25,282 bases of DNA from Betaproteobacteria bacterium (GTDB lineage Bacteria > Pseudomonadota > Gammaproteobacteria > Burkholderiales > SG8-41). Below, piece by piece: positions 8,136-15,350 of the stretch. How positions within the stretch are numbered: the first letter of the stretch is position 1; each line of letters opens with the position of its first letter. The position numbers and the translations under genes are program-made. Below the pieces are notes generated by a model. That model worked only from the letters and a program-made list of their open reading frames with translations. It was not told the DNA's origin and did not search any database. The DNA is taken from contig JANYDM010000045.1 in the NCBI GenBank assembly GCA_025363575.1, positions 1 to 25,282 of the forward strand, read 5' to 3'.

Positions 8136-9257
8136 ATGATGCGTCTGGCAAATGCCTGTTTGCTGTGCGTGCTTGCGGCGCTGTCATGCGCGAGTGACGT
8201 GCACGCTCAGAATTATCCGTCGCGTCCGCTGCGTTTTATCATACCTTTCCCGCAAGGTGGGCTGGACGCGAGCAGTGAGCAGGGCTCCCTTCGGGATGCG
8301 AACGTCCGCGAGTCGGACGCGGCCACCGGGTTATTGGCCCAGGCGACAGTTCCGTCGATCCGATATCCGGAACGCCCCATACGTTTTATCGTTCCATTTC
8401 CTCCAGGTGGCGGCGCGGATAGCCTCGCGCGCATCACCGGCGCCGTTGCCGGCGAATCGCTGGGCCAGCAGATCGTCATCGACAACCGCACAGGCGCGGG
8501 CGGCAACATTGCGGCAGAGGCGGCGGCGAAGTCCGCGCCCGACGGCTACACGCTTTTGCAGTCGAACATCTCGCATACGATCAGCGCATCGCTGTACAAA
8601 AATCTCGACTACGACATCATGCGCGACTTCGTCCACGTGACGCTGCTTGCGTCGATTCCGTTCGCGCTCGCCGTGCATCCGACGCTCAATGTATCGAGCA
8701 TCCGCGAGCTCGTCGCGCTCGCCAAGGCGAAACCGGGCCAATTCGTATACGCGTCATCGGGTAACGGCGGCCCCAGCCATCTCGCGATGGAAATGTTCAA
8801 GACGCTCAATGGCGTCGAGATCCGCCACGTGCCGTACAAGGGCGCGGCGCAGATCGCGACCGATCTCGTCGCCGGCCAGGTGCAGATGGCGTTCTTCACG
8901 ACGGCGGGGCTGCTGCCGCTGGTCGCCAACGGCCGCGTCAAGCCGCTCGCGATTGCGAGCCTCCGCCGCTCGCCGCTGATTCCGGACCTGCCGACATTTT
9001 CCGAGCAGGGCATGGCGGGATTCGAAGCGACGACCTGGTTCGGCGTGAGCGTGCCGAAGGGGACGTCACCCGTGATCGTCAAACGCCTGCATGCCGTATT
9101 CACGCAGGCGCTGAAGGTGCCGGAGGTGCGCGAGCGTCTGATCAAGCAGGGCTTCGACATCATCGGCAGCACGCCGGACGAATTCGACGCTTATCTCAAA
9201 GCGGAGCTGCAGCGCTGGAGCAGGGTCGTGAAGGAGTCGCGTGCGTCCGTCGATTAA
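8136..9257 (+). CDS. TctC/Bug-family binding protein 2 with duplicated mature N-terminus
   Basis: 373 residues, about 50 longer than the family norm of 320. ATG 8136 (or the adjacent 8139) follows GGGAGTAAAGCG and starts a signal peptide cleaved after VHA (residue 24). The mature N-terminal strand appears twice: residues 26-42 (NYPSRPLRFIIPFPQGG) and 76-92 (RYPERPIRFIVPFPPGG), separated by 33 residues (43-75) unlike anything in the family. After the second copy the protein is a complete TctC domain (IDNRTGAGGN, SAPDGYTLLQ, HVPYKGAAQIATDLVAGQVQ). The two copies are diverged in DNA, so this looks like a fusion of two tctC 5' ends or an in-frame insertion rather than a fresh tandem duplication. 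The frame is intact and the gene may still be functional. Confidence 0.88.
   Translation: MMRLANACLLCVLAALSCASDVHAQNYPSRPLRFIIPFPQGGLDASSEQGSLRDANVRESDAATGLLAQATVPSIRYPERPIRFIVPFPPGGGADSLARITGAVAGESLGQQIVIDNRTGAGGNIAAEAAAKSAPDGYTLLQSNISHTISASLYKNLDYDIMRDFVHVTLLASIPFALAVHPTLNVSSIRELVALAKAKPGQFVYASSGNGGPSHLAMEMFKTLNGVEIRHVPYKGAAQIATDLVAGQVQMAFFTTAGLLPLVANGRVKPLAIASLRRSPLIPDLPTFSEQGMAGFEATTWFGVSVPKGTSPVIVKRLHAVFTQALKVPEVRERLIKQGFDIIGSTPDEFDAYLKAELQRWSRVVKESRASVD
8211..8411 (+). repeat. diverged in-frame repeat of the tctC 5' coding segment
   Basis: Two 51-base segments, 8211-8261 and 8361-8411, encode near-identical 17-residue strands exactly 150 bases apart. They differ mostly by conservative or third-position changes, roughly 60-65 percent identical by eye. 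Confidence 0.7.
8262..8360 (+). other. 99-base hairpin-rich insert inside tctC gene 2
   Basis: The segment between the two repeat copies keeps the frame and encodes 33 hydrophilic residues. It contains three small inverted repeats in a row: TCCC-ttc-GGGA (8286-8296), CGTCCG-cgagt-CGGACG (8303-8319) and GGCCA-N9-TGGCC (8321-8339). It could be a small palindromic element or the worn remains of a second leader region. No known element is recognised. Confidence 0.45.
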
Positions 9258-10209
9258 GTGGTCGACACTCCTCTGCGCAGTTTCGCTGACAGCGATGGTT
9301 GCCGCGCAGGACTATCCGGCGCGCCCTATTCGCTTCATCGTGCCATTTACTGCCGGCGGCGGCGGCGATCTCATCATCCGTGAAGTGTCGCAACGCCTGA
9401 CGGCGCGTCTCGGCCAACCTGTCGTCGTCGACAATCGCACCGGCGCCGGCGGCAATGTCGGTACCGAGCTTGCCGCGCACGCGCCGGCGGACGGATACAC
9501 AGTGCTGATGGCCAACGTCGCACCGATGGCAATCAACGTTTCGATGTACAAGAAGCTGCCGTATGACCCGGTCAGGGATTTCGCGCCGATCACGTTGCTC
9601 GCGTCGTTTCCCAACGTCCTCGTCGTCAACCCCGCAGTTCCCGCGCGCAGCGTTGCGGACCTGATCGCGTTGGCCCGCGACAAGCCCGGGCAACTGACCT
9701 GCGCGACCGCAGGCGCCGGCAGCACGACGCATCTCGCCGCGGAGTTCTTCCGCAGCAAGGCAAAAATCGATTTCATCCAGGTGCCCTACAAAGGCGGCGG
9801 TGCGGCACTGATCGATCTCGTCGCCGGCCAGATCAACATGTATTTCGGCGCTTTGCCGGGCGCGCTGCCGCATATCCGCACCGGCCGCCTGCGCGGCCTC
9901 GGCGTAACCAGCCTCACGCGTTCGAGTGCGGCGCCCGATATTCCGGCCATCGCCGAAGCGGGCTTTCCCGGATTCGAAGCGGTGACGTGGATAGGTGCAG
10001 TCGCGCCCGCGGGCGTGCCGCCGGCCATCATCAGTCGCCTGCACAGGGAACTCGTCGACATCGTGCGCGCGCCCGAGTTGCGCGAGAAGCTCGTCACCGA
10101 AGGCGCCGAACCGATGACCAACACGCCCCCGGAATTCGCTGCGTACATCCGCAGCGAAATCGACAAGTGGGCAGGTGTCGTCAAGAGCGCGGGCATCGCG
10201 GTCCAATGA
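9241..10209 (+). CDS. TctC/Bug-family periplasmic solute-binding protein 3
   Basis: 322 residues. The start is GTG 9241, preceded by AAGGAG and overlapping the end of the previous gene by 17 bases. It opens a signal peptide cleaved after VAA (residue 22), giving mature QDYPARPIRFIVPFTAGGGG. Standard family blocks follow: VVVDNRTGAGGNVGTELAAHAPADGYTVL-type sequence, LPYDPVRDFAPITLLASFPN, VPYKGGGAALIDLVAGQINM, and IPAIAEAGFPGFEAVTW. It is probably a normal periplasmic binding protein. The downstream gene begins within its stop codon. Confidence 0.92.
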   Translation: MRPSIKWSTLLCAVSLTAMVAAQDYPARPIRFIVPFTAGGGGDLIIREVSQRLTARLGQPVVVDNRTGAGGNVGTELAAHAPADGYTVLMANVAPMAINVSMYKKLPYDPVRDFAPITLLASFPNVLVVNPAVPARSVADLIALARDKPGQLTCATAGAGSTTHLAAEFFRSKAKIDFIQVPYKGGGAALIDLVAGQINMYFGALPGALPHIRTGRLRGLGVTSLTRSSAAPDIPAIAEAGFPGFEAVTWIGAVAPAGVPPAIISRLHRELVDIVRAPELREKLVTEGAEPMTNTPPEFAAYIRSEIDKWAGVVKSAGIAVQ

Positions 10210-11114
10210 GCGAAGCTGGCGGCGTGCGGCTCATCCTTGGATTCTCGCCCGGCAGTCTGTCGGACCACATCGCGCGCATACTCCAAGCGCCGCTCGCAGA
10301 CGCGCTCGGTGGGCCGGTCGAAATCGAATTAAAGCCCGGCGGGCAGGGCGTGCCTGCCGCCCTCGAAGCCGCGTCGAGCGCGCCGGACGGCACGACGCTT
10401 TTCATGGCCACGCTCGGTACGCATGCGATCGCCCCGTTTCTCGCGCAACCACCGTCGTATGACCCGGTGCGGGATTTCACGCCGCTCGCGCTCGTTTCGC
10501 GCTCGCCCATGCTGCTCGCCTGCCATCCCTCGTTCGGCGTGACGGACGTGCGTGGGCTTATTGCAGCAGCGCGCGCGCGGCGGCTCAGCTATGCGACGTC
10601 GGCGATCGGTGGCGCACCGCATCTTGCCGCGGTGCTCTTCGAGCGATTGACCGGCGTCGCTATGCGCCACATCCGCTACGACCGGACGCAGCGTCTCTAC
10701 GAAGACCTGACGAACGGCCGCGTCGATCTGAGCTTCAACAACGTGATCTCCATGCTGCCGCAATGCAGAAGCGGCGCGCTGACCGCGCTCGCAGTATCAT
10801 CGCGGGAACGCGCGGCGATCGCGCCCGAAATCCCGACGCTCGCGGAGTGCGGCGTCGCCGGCTACGACATGACGAACTGGACCGGCATCGTCGGGCCACG
10901 CGGCATGCCGCGCGAAATTGCGCGGCGGCTTGCCGCGGCGGTCGATGCGGCTGTTCGTTCGCAGCAGGCAAGCGCAGAGCTGAAGGCGCAGGGCATAGTG
11001 CCCTGCGGCGGGACAGCGGAAGATTTCGCCGCGTTCATGTGCCGGGAGCGCGAACAATGGCAACCGATGCTCGGCGAAATCCGCGTTGGCAGCGCCGAGC
11101 TTCGCCAGCAATAA
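10206..11114 (+). CDS. TctC/Bug-family binding protein 4, without signal peptide
   Basis: 302 residues, starting at ATG 10206 in an ATGA overlap with gene 3. The protein begins MSEAGGVRLILGFSPGSLSD, entering the first beta strand and anion loop of the TctC fold almost at once, so there is no export signal. In the longer open frame, residues upstream of this ATG are arginine-rich shadow sequence, not a leader. The rest is a recognisable but diverged family member: IELKPGGQG, SAPDGTTLFMATLGTHAI, PSYDPVRDFTPLAL, IRYDRTQRLYEDLTNGRVDLSFN, IPTLAECGVAGYDMTNWTG. It may be a cytoplasmic ligand-binding protein, or a duplicate that has lost export. It lies 10 bases before the selenoprotein start. Confidence 0.85.
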   Translation: MSEAGGVRLILGFSPGSLSDHIARILQAPLADALGGPVEIELKPGGQGVPAALEAASSAPDGTTLFMATLGTHAIAPFLAQPPSYDPVRDFTPLALVSRSPMLLACHPSFGVTDVRGLIAAARARRLSYATSAIGGAPHLAAVLFERLTGVAMRHIRYDRTQRLYEDLTNGRVDLSFNNVISMLPQCRSGALTALAVSSRERAAIAPEIPTLAECGVAGYDMTNWTGIVGPRGMPREIARRLAAAVDAAVRSQQASAELKAQGIVPCGGTAEDFAAFMCREREQWQPMLGEIRVGSAELRQQ

Positions 11115-11124
11115 GGAGCAGCTC

Positions 11125-12777
11125 ATGGGTGAAACCATTATTATCCTCGATCCAGCCGCGCCAGCCGGCATTGCTCAGGCTGAACGCGTATTCAAACCGC
11201 TCGCGACGCTGCAGGGCAAAGTCGTCGGCTTCATCGACAACTCGAAACCGAACTTCAGCTTGCTCGCCGACGATCTGGCGACGCTGCTCACGTCCAGGTA
11301 CGGCGTTGCGCGGGTAGTCAGGCACCGCAAGCCGACCGCCTCGGTTTCGGCCTCGCGGGAAGTATTCGCCGACATCCAGAAAGAGTGCGATCTCGTCATT
11401 ACCGGCTCCGGCGATTGAGGGGGCTGCACGTCGTGGAGTGTCCACGACAGTGTGCAAGCGGCGAAACAGGGTCACGCCGCGCTCGTCGTATGCTCGACTG
11501 CGTTCGTCACGCTTGGCCGTTCGCAGCTGAAGGCGCTCGGTTGCGCCGATCTGCCGATCGCAGTGATGCCCCATCCATTCGGCGTGCGCACGCGCGCCGA
11601 GGTGCGCGCGCTCGCAGAAACGCTCGTCGATGAAGTCGCGCGGCTCGCATTGGGACACGCCGATCAAACTGCGATCGCGAGAAGCGGCGGCAGCGCTCAA
11701 ACGGCGATCGCCATAGGCGGCGGCAGCGATAAAGCAGACACGCGTGCGGCATCGATCACGGTGCCTGACGATTTCGCCGCGTTCAATGAAGAGTGCGAGC
11801 AGCGCCAGTGGGGCGACGGGCTGCCGCTCGTGCCGCCGACAGTCGCGCGGGTGGAAGCGATGCTCGCGGCCACCGCGCGCAAGCGCGACGAGGTCGTCGC
11901 GCACATCGCGCCCGGCTTCGGCGCGGCAACGGTCGAGCGCGTCGCGATCAATGCGGTGATGGCCGGCTGCCGGCCGGAATATCTGCCGGTGCTGCTGGCG
12001 GCGGTCGAAGCGGTCGCCGAGGCAGCATTCAATCTGCAAGGCATCCAGGCGACGACCAATTCGGCCACGCCGTGGATCATCGTCAACGGTCCGCTTGCCA
12101 CGACGCTCGGCGTCAACTCCGGACTCAACTGCCTGGGCCAGGGCAATCGCGCCAACGCGACGCTCGGCCGCGCGCTCCGCCTCGTGCTGCAGAACATCGG
12201 CGGCGCCCTGCCCGGCCAGATGGACCGCGCGACTCATGGCCAGCCCGGCAAGTACACGTTCTGCTGTGCGGAAAACGAAGCGGCCAATCCGTGGGCGCAT
12301 CTGCATGTGGAGCGTGGCTTCAATGCGGACGACAGCGTCGTTACCGTCGTCGGCGCGGCGGGTACGCTCAACCTGAATTCGCATTCGAAAGACGCGGCCG
12401 ACCTGTTGCGGGTAATTGCACTGAGCCTCGTTTATCCGACCAGCAACGACTATCACTTTGCCGGCGCGCCGTGGATCATCCTGTCGCCCGAGCATGCCGA
12501 AGTTCTGAAAAGCGGCGGATTGTCCAAGGACGACGTAAAGCGCGGCATGTGGGAGCAGTCGAAAATGGCAGCGGCCCGTTTCGCGCGCAAGGATTACGAT
12601 CGCGCCAAACATACTCGCGAAATGGAGCTCGGCGGATTTGCGCCCGACACGCCGGTGCCGATAGCGCCGACGCCCGCCGACATCGGCATCATAGTTGCCG
12701 GTGGGCCCGGCACGCACTCGGTCTACGTGCCGACATTTGGCCAGACGCGCGCGGTGTCGCGCAAAGTGAAGCCGTGA
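11125..12777 (+). CDS. UGSC-family selenoprotein, Sec98 encoded by in-frame TGA 11416-11418
   Basis: 550 residues when TGA 11416 is read as selenocysteine; ATG 11125 follows AAGGAG. Before the TGA the protein is ETIIILDPAAPAGIAQAERV up to DLVITGSGD97. Immediately after it reads U98-G-G-C101-T-S-W-S-V-H-D, a redox U-x-x-C motif like that of the UGSC (seleno)protein family, with Gly at the usual Ser. The same frame continues without a break through AALVVCSTAFVTLGRSQLKA to the stop at 12775. A linker (about 178-209) carries a tandem repeat, and an unrecognised C-terminal domain (about 210-550) includes QRQWGDGLPLVPPTVARVEA, NLQGIQATTNSATPWIIVNG and GAPWIILSPEHAEVLKSGG. No ribosome site precedes a separate second gene. 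A SECIS-like hairpin follows the TGA. Reaction and substrate are unknown. Confidence 0.87.
11423..11459 (+). promoter_or_regulatory. SECIS-like stem-loop directly after the Sec TGA
   Basis: Starting five bases after TGA 11416-11418, TGCAC (11425-11429) and GTCGTGGA (11430-11437) pair with TCCACGAC (11441-11448) and GTGCA (11452-11456). The loop is GTG (11438-11440), and AGT (11449-11451) is a 3-base bulge. GC 11423-11424 can extend the stem to GC 11458-11459. The loop begins 19 bases after the TGA and contains GU, as expected of bacterial SECIS elements bound by SelB. Confidence 0.75.
11665..11730 (+). repeat. two tandem 33-base units in the selenoprotein linker
   Basis: Units 11665-11697 and 11698-11730 match at 28 of 33 positions and encode QTAIARSGGSA and QTAIAIGGGSD. 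They form a small Gly/Ser/Ala-rich spacer between the Sec domain and the C-terminal domain. Confidence 0.75.
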
Positions 12778-13733
12778 TTCGTCTTCAGCATTGTGCTGCA
12801 GTCGCGCTGGCGATCGCAGGCGGCGCGCACGCTGCTGACTATCCGGAACGCGCCGTTCGGGTCATCGTTACGTTTCCTGCAGGCGGCGGAACGGACATCG
12901 TCGCACGCATGATTTTCCAAAAAGTCGCGGAGCGTACCGGCGGCTCGTTCGTGATCGACAACCGCGGCGGTGCCGGCGGCACGATAGGCACCGAGCTCGC
13001 GGCGAAAGCGCCGGCCGACGGCTACACGCTGGTTGTCGTCTCCGGCAGCCACACGATCAATCCCGGCCTCTACCAAAAATTGAACTATGACGCGGCGCGC
13101 GACTTTGCGCCCGTGACGATGCTCGTCACGGGGCCCGGCGTGCTCGTCGTGCATCCATCGCTGCCCGCCCACAATGTCAAAGAGCTCATCGCCATCGCGA
13201 AAAGCCGCCCCGGCCAGTTGCTGTATGCGTCCCCCGGCAGCGGCACGCCGCCGCATCTCGCGGCCGAGCTGTTCAAGAGCATGGCCGGCGTCAACCTCGT
13301 GCACGTGCCGTACAAAGGCAACGCGCAGGCGATGACCGATCTCATTGCGGGACAGGAGTCGCTGTCGTTTCCGACCACCCCTTCAGCCATGCCGCACGTG
13401 CAGTCGAAGCGCCTGCGCGCGCTCGGCGTGACGAGCGCGCAACGCGCGGCGGGCTTACCCGATATTCCGACTATCGCCGAGTCGGGGCTGCCGGGTTACG
13501 ACGCGAGCGCGTGGTACGGCGTGCTGGCACCCGCGGGAACGCCTTCTCCGGTGGTGGCGAAACTGCAAAGTGAAATTCATGCCGCCCTGCGCGCGCCTGA
13601 TGTCGGGGACAGGCTTGCGGCGCAGGGCCTCGAAGCCGCACCGATGAGAGGCGATGAATTCGGCCGCTTCCTGGCAGCGGACCTTGCCAAGTGGAACAAG
13701 GTTATCGCCGCAACCCAAATCAAAGTGGAGTGA
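12774..13733 (+). CDS. TctC/Bug-family periplasmic solute-binding protein 5
   Basis: 319 residues from GTG 12774, which overlaps the selenoprotein stop (GTGA). This start gives a short signal peptide, MIRLQHCAAVALAIAGGAHA, cleaved after residue 20. The open frame extends far upstream, but that part is shadow of the selenoprotein gene. Family blocks: DYPERAVRVIVTFPAGGGTD, VIDNRGGAGGTIGTELAAKA, PADGYTLVVVSGSHTINPGL, HVPYKGNAQAMTDLIAGQES, IPTIAESGLPGYDASAWYGV. The GTGA overlap suggests its translation is coupled to full readthrough of the selenoprotein, so its level could follow selenium supply. Last gene of the operon. Confidence 0.9.
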   Translation: MIRLQHCAAVALAIAGGAHAADYPERAVRVIVTFPAGGGTDIVARMIFQKVAERTGGSFVIDNRGGAGGTIGTELAAKAPADGYTLVVVSGSHTINPGLYQKLNYDAARDFAPVTMLVTGPGVLVVHPSLPAHNVKELIAIAKSRPGQLLYASPGSGTPPHLAAELFKSMAGVNLVHVPYKGNAQAMTDLIAGQESLSFPTTPSAMPHVQSKRLRALGVTSAQRAAGLPDIPTIAESGLPGYDASAWYGVLAPAGTPSPVVAKLQSEIHAALRAPDVGDRLAAQGLEAAPMRGDEFGRFLAADLAKWNKVIAATQIKVE

Positions 13734-13740
13734 GGCACTC

Positions 13741-13762
13741 CCGCCGGCTTCTTGCCCGGCGG
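13741..13762. terminator. GC-rich hairpin between convergent genes, possible terminator
   Basis: CCGCCGG (13741-13747) pairs with CCGGCGG (13756-13762) around an 8-base loop. It sits in the 36 bases between the operon end and the convergent GntR gene. There is no T-run on either side, so intrinsic termination would be weak. Confidence 0.35.
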
Positions 13763-13769
13763 TAACGGC

Positions 13770-14477
13770 TCAGGTGTGCTGTGCCGAGCGCGCCGTGTAA
13801 AGCCGGTGCAGCGTAATCTTGCGGACCTCGGCCTTGCTGGTTTCAATATGGGAACGCAGCAAGCGGGTGGCTTCGTCCGCGCGGCGACGGATGATGGCGC
13901 GCAGGATCTGGCCGTGTTCGTCGTAGGTCTTTTCGACGCGATGCGGTTGAGTGAAATCGAGACGGCGGATGATGCGTATGCGCTCGGTCACTTCATGATG
14001 ACAGCGCGCAACCTCGGCGTTGCCGGCGGTGGCAACCAGCTGCATGTGGAATTCTTCGTCGAGAGCAGAGACATGCATGGCATGTGCGACCCGGTCGGCC
14101 GCCGGCACCAGCCATGTGGACTGCAGCGCATCGAGCCCCGGGCGCTCCGGCAGCTCGCAAAGCCGTGCCACCGACGCTTCTTCCAGGATCAGGCGCAGGT
14201 CGTAAAACTCCTCGAAGCGCTTGAAGTCGTACGGCCGCACGCTCCAGCCCACGCGCAAATGCACCTGCAGATAACCTTCGCGCTCCAGCCGGTACAGCGC
14301 GTCGCGCACCGGCGTGCGGCTCATCTTCAGGCGTTCGGCGACTCCGGTTTCGCTGAAGCGGTCGCCGGGCAGCAATTCAAAATCGAACAGGCTGGCCTTG
14401 ATCTGCGCATAAGCGGTGTCGGCGAGCGAAAGATCCGGCGCGCAGGCTTCGCGCTTCGCAGCGGATATGCGCGTCAT
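13770..14477 (-). CDS. GntR-family regulator, FCD (FadR) subfamily
   Basis: 235 residues. The N-terminal winged helix has the GntR signature: SLADTAYAQIKASLFDFELL, then GDRFSETGVAERLKMSRTPVRDALYRLEREGYLQV (residues about 18-78). The FCD ligand domain (about 90-220) shows EEFYDLRLILEEASVARL, DEEFHMQLVATAGNAEVARC and HGQILRAIIRRRADEATRLL, with the acidic and histidine residues expected for its metal site. It is the last gene after the ABC importer, 49 bases downstream of the ATPase, and probably represses that operon in the absence of its substrate. A TTGCATACAA palindrome upstream of the importer (17325-17334) fits the operators of this subfamily. Confidence 0.9.
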   Translation of the reverse strand: MTRISAAKREACAPDLSLADTAYAQIKASLFDFELLPGDRFSETGVAERLKMSRTPVRDALYRLEREGYLQVHLRVGWSVRPYDFKRFEEFYDLRLILEEASVARLCELPERPGLDALQSTWLVPAADRVAHAMHVSALDEEFHMQLVATAGNAEVARCHHEVTERIRIIRRLDFTQPHRVEKTYDEHGQILRAIIRRRADEATRLLRSHIETSKAEVRKITLHRLYTARSAQHT

Positions 14478-14526
14478 GATTGCGGCAGGGTGGTGGTGCG
14501 CCTCACGTGTATGGCAAGGCGGCCGG

Positions 14527-15345
14527 CTAGCGCCTGACCTCGCGTTGGAAGATTTCCAGGCTTTGTTTCTTGGTGCGGATGAAGCTCGCCTCCGACAATG
14601 TGGCGACGGTGCGCGGGCGCGGATCGTCGTATTGCAGAATTTCGGCGACGCGCGTCGGCCGCTTGGTCAGCAGCAGAACCTGATCGGCGAGATAAACCGC
14701 TTCTTCGAGATCGTGCGACACCAGCATCATGGTGGTGCCGGTCTGCAGGAACACCTCCTGCAGCTTTTCGCGGATGAATAGCGTCATCTCGAAATCCAGC
14801 GCGGAGAAAGGCTCGTCGAGAAACAGCACTTCCGGGCCCGGCGCCAGGGCGCGCATGATAGAGGCCGTCTGCTGCTGCCCGCCGGAGAGCTCGTACGGAT
14901 AACGTTTCAAGTCGAACTTCACGTCGAACGACGCGACGAGTTCTGCCACCCGCCGGTCCAGTTCCGCCTTGGACTTGCCCTCGAGCTTCAATGGATAGGC
15001 GATATTGTCGATGGTGCGCATCCACGGAAACATCGCTTCGCGATAGTTCTGAAAAACGTAGCCGATCTTGGTGTCTTTCAGCGACTTGCCGTCGAACAGG
15101 ATCTCGCCGGCATCGATCGGGATCAAGCCGGCAATCATGTTGATCAACGTAGACTTGCCGCAGCCGTTGGGCCCGAACACGGACACGATCTTGTGCTTGG
15201 GAATATTGAGATCGAAGTTTTCGTACAACGGCCAGCCGGCGAAGTACTTGGTCAGCCCGCGGATTGTGATATGCGTGCCGGCCGGCCCGGGTTCGAACGG
15301 CGCAACGGGAACATCCGCAAATACAGGCGTGTCGACCGGTCGCAT
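14527..15345 (-). CDS. ABC importer ATPase, nitrate/sulfonate/taurine type
   Basis: 272 residues with SD GGGAGA upstream. Walker A GPNGCGKST (58-66), Q-loop Q99, signature LSGGQ (153-157), Walker B VLFLDEPF (173-180) and switch H211 (LVSHDLEEAV) are all present, so it should hydrolyse ATP. The sequence around the signature and the coupling helix (MRTIDNIAYPLKLEGKSKAE) is of the SsuB/TauB/NrtD group. It works with the permease, which ends 5 bases upstream, and the binding protein above it. The substrate class is inferred from the subfamily: an organosulfur or organonitrogen compound. Confidence 0.92.
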   Translation of the reverse strand: MRPVDTPVFADVPVAPFEPGPAGTHITIRGLTKYFAGWPLYENFDLNIPKHKIVSVFGPNGCGKSTLINMIAGLIPIDAGEILFDGKSLKDTKIGYVFQNYREAMFPWMRTIDNIAYPLKLEGKSKAELDRRVAELVASFDVKFDLKRYPYELSGGQQQTASIMRALAPGPEVLFLDEPFSALDFEMTLFIREKLQEVFLQTGTTMMLVSHDLEEAVYLADQVLLLTKRPTRVAEILQYDDPRPRTVATLSEASFIRTKKQSLEIFQREVRR

Positions 15346-15350
15346 GGCGT

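Noticed and set aside
9987..10205. Upstream extension of TctC protein 4
   Set aside because: It lies inside the previous gene in another frame, is arginine-rich and offers no leader.
11671..11711. GCGATCGC octamers resembling the cyanobacterial HIP1 repeat
   Set aside because: Only two copies, both within the tandem linker repeat; coincidence of coding sequence.
11035..12717. 560-residue open frame on the minus strand
   Set aside because: Antisense shadow of the selenoprotein gene caused by high GC at third positions; no family likeness.
11793..12773. Long upstream extension of TctC protein 5
   Set aside because: The translation is arginine-rich shadow of the selenoprotein frame; GTG 12774 begins a proper signal peptide.
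11452..12777. Separate 441-residue gene starting at GTG 11452
   Set aside because: It has no ribosome site, its start lies in the SECIS-like stem, and it is in the same frame as the upstream gene across a TGA in a selenoprotein motif.
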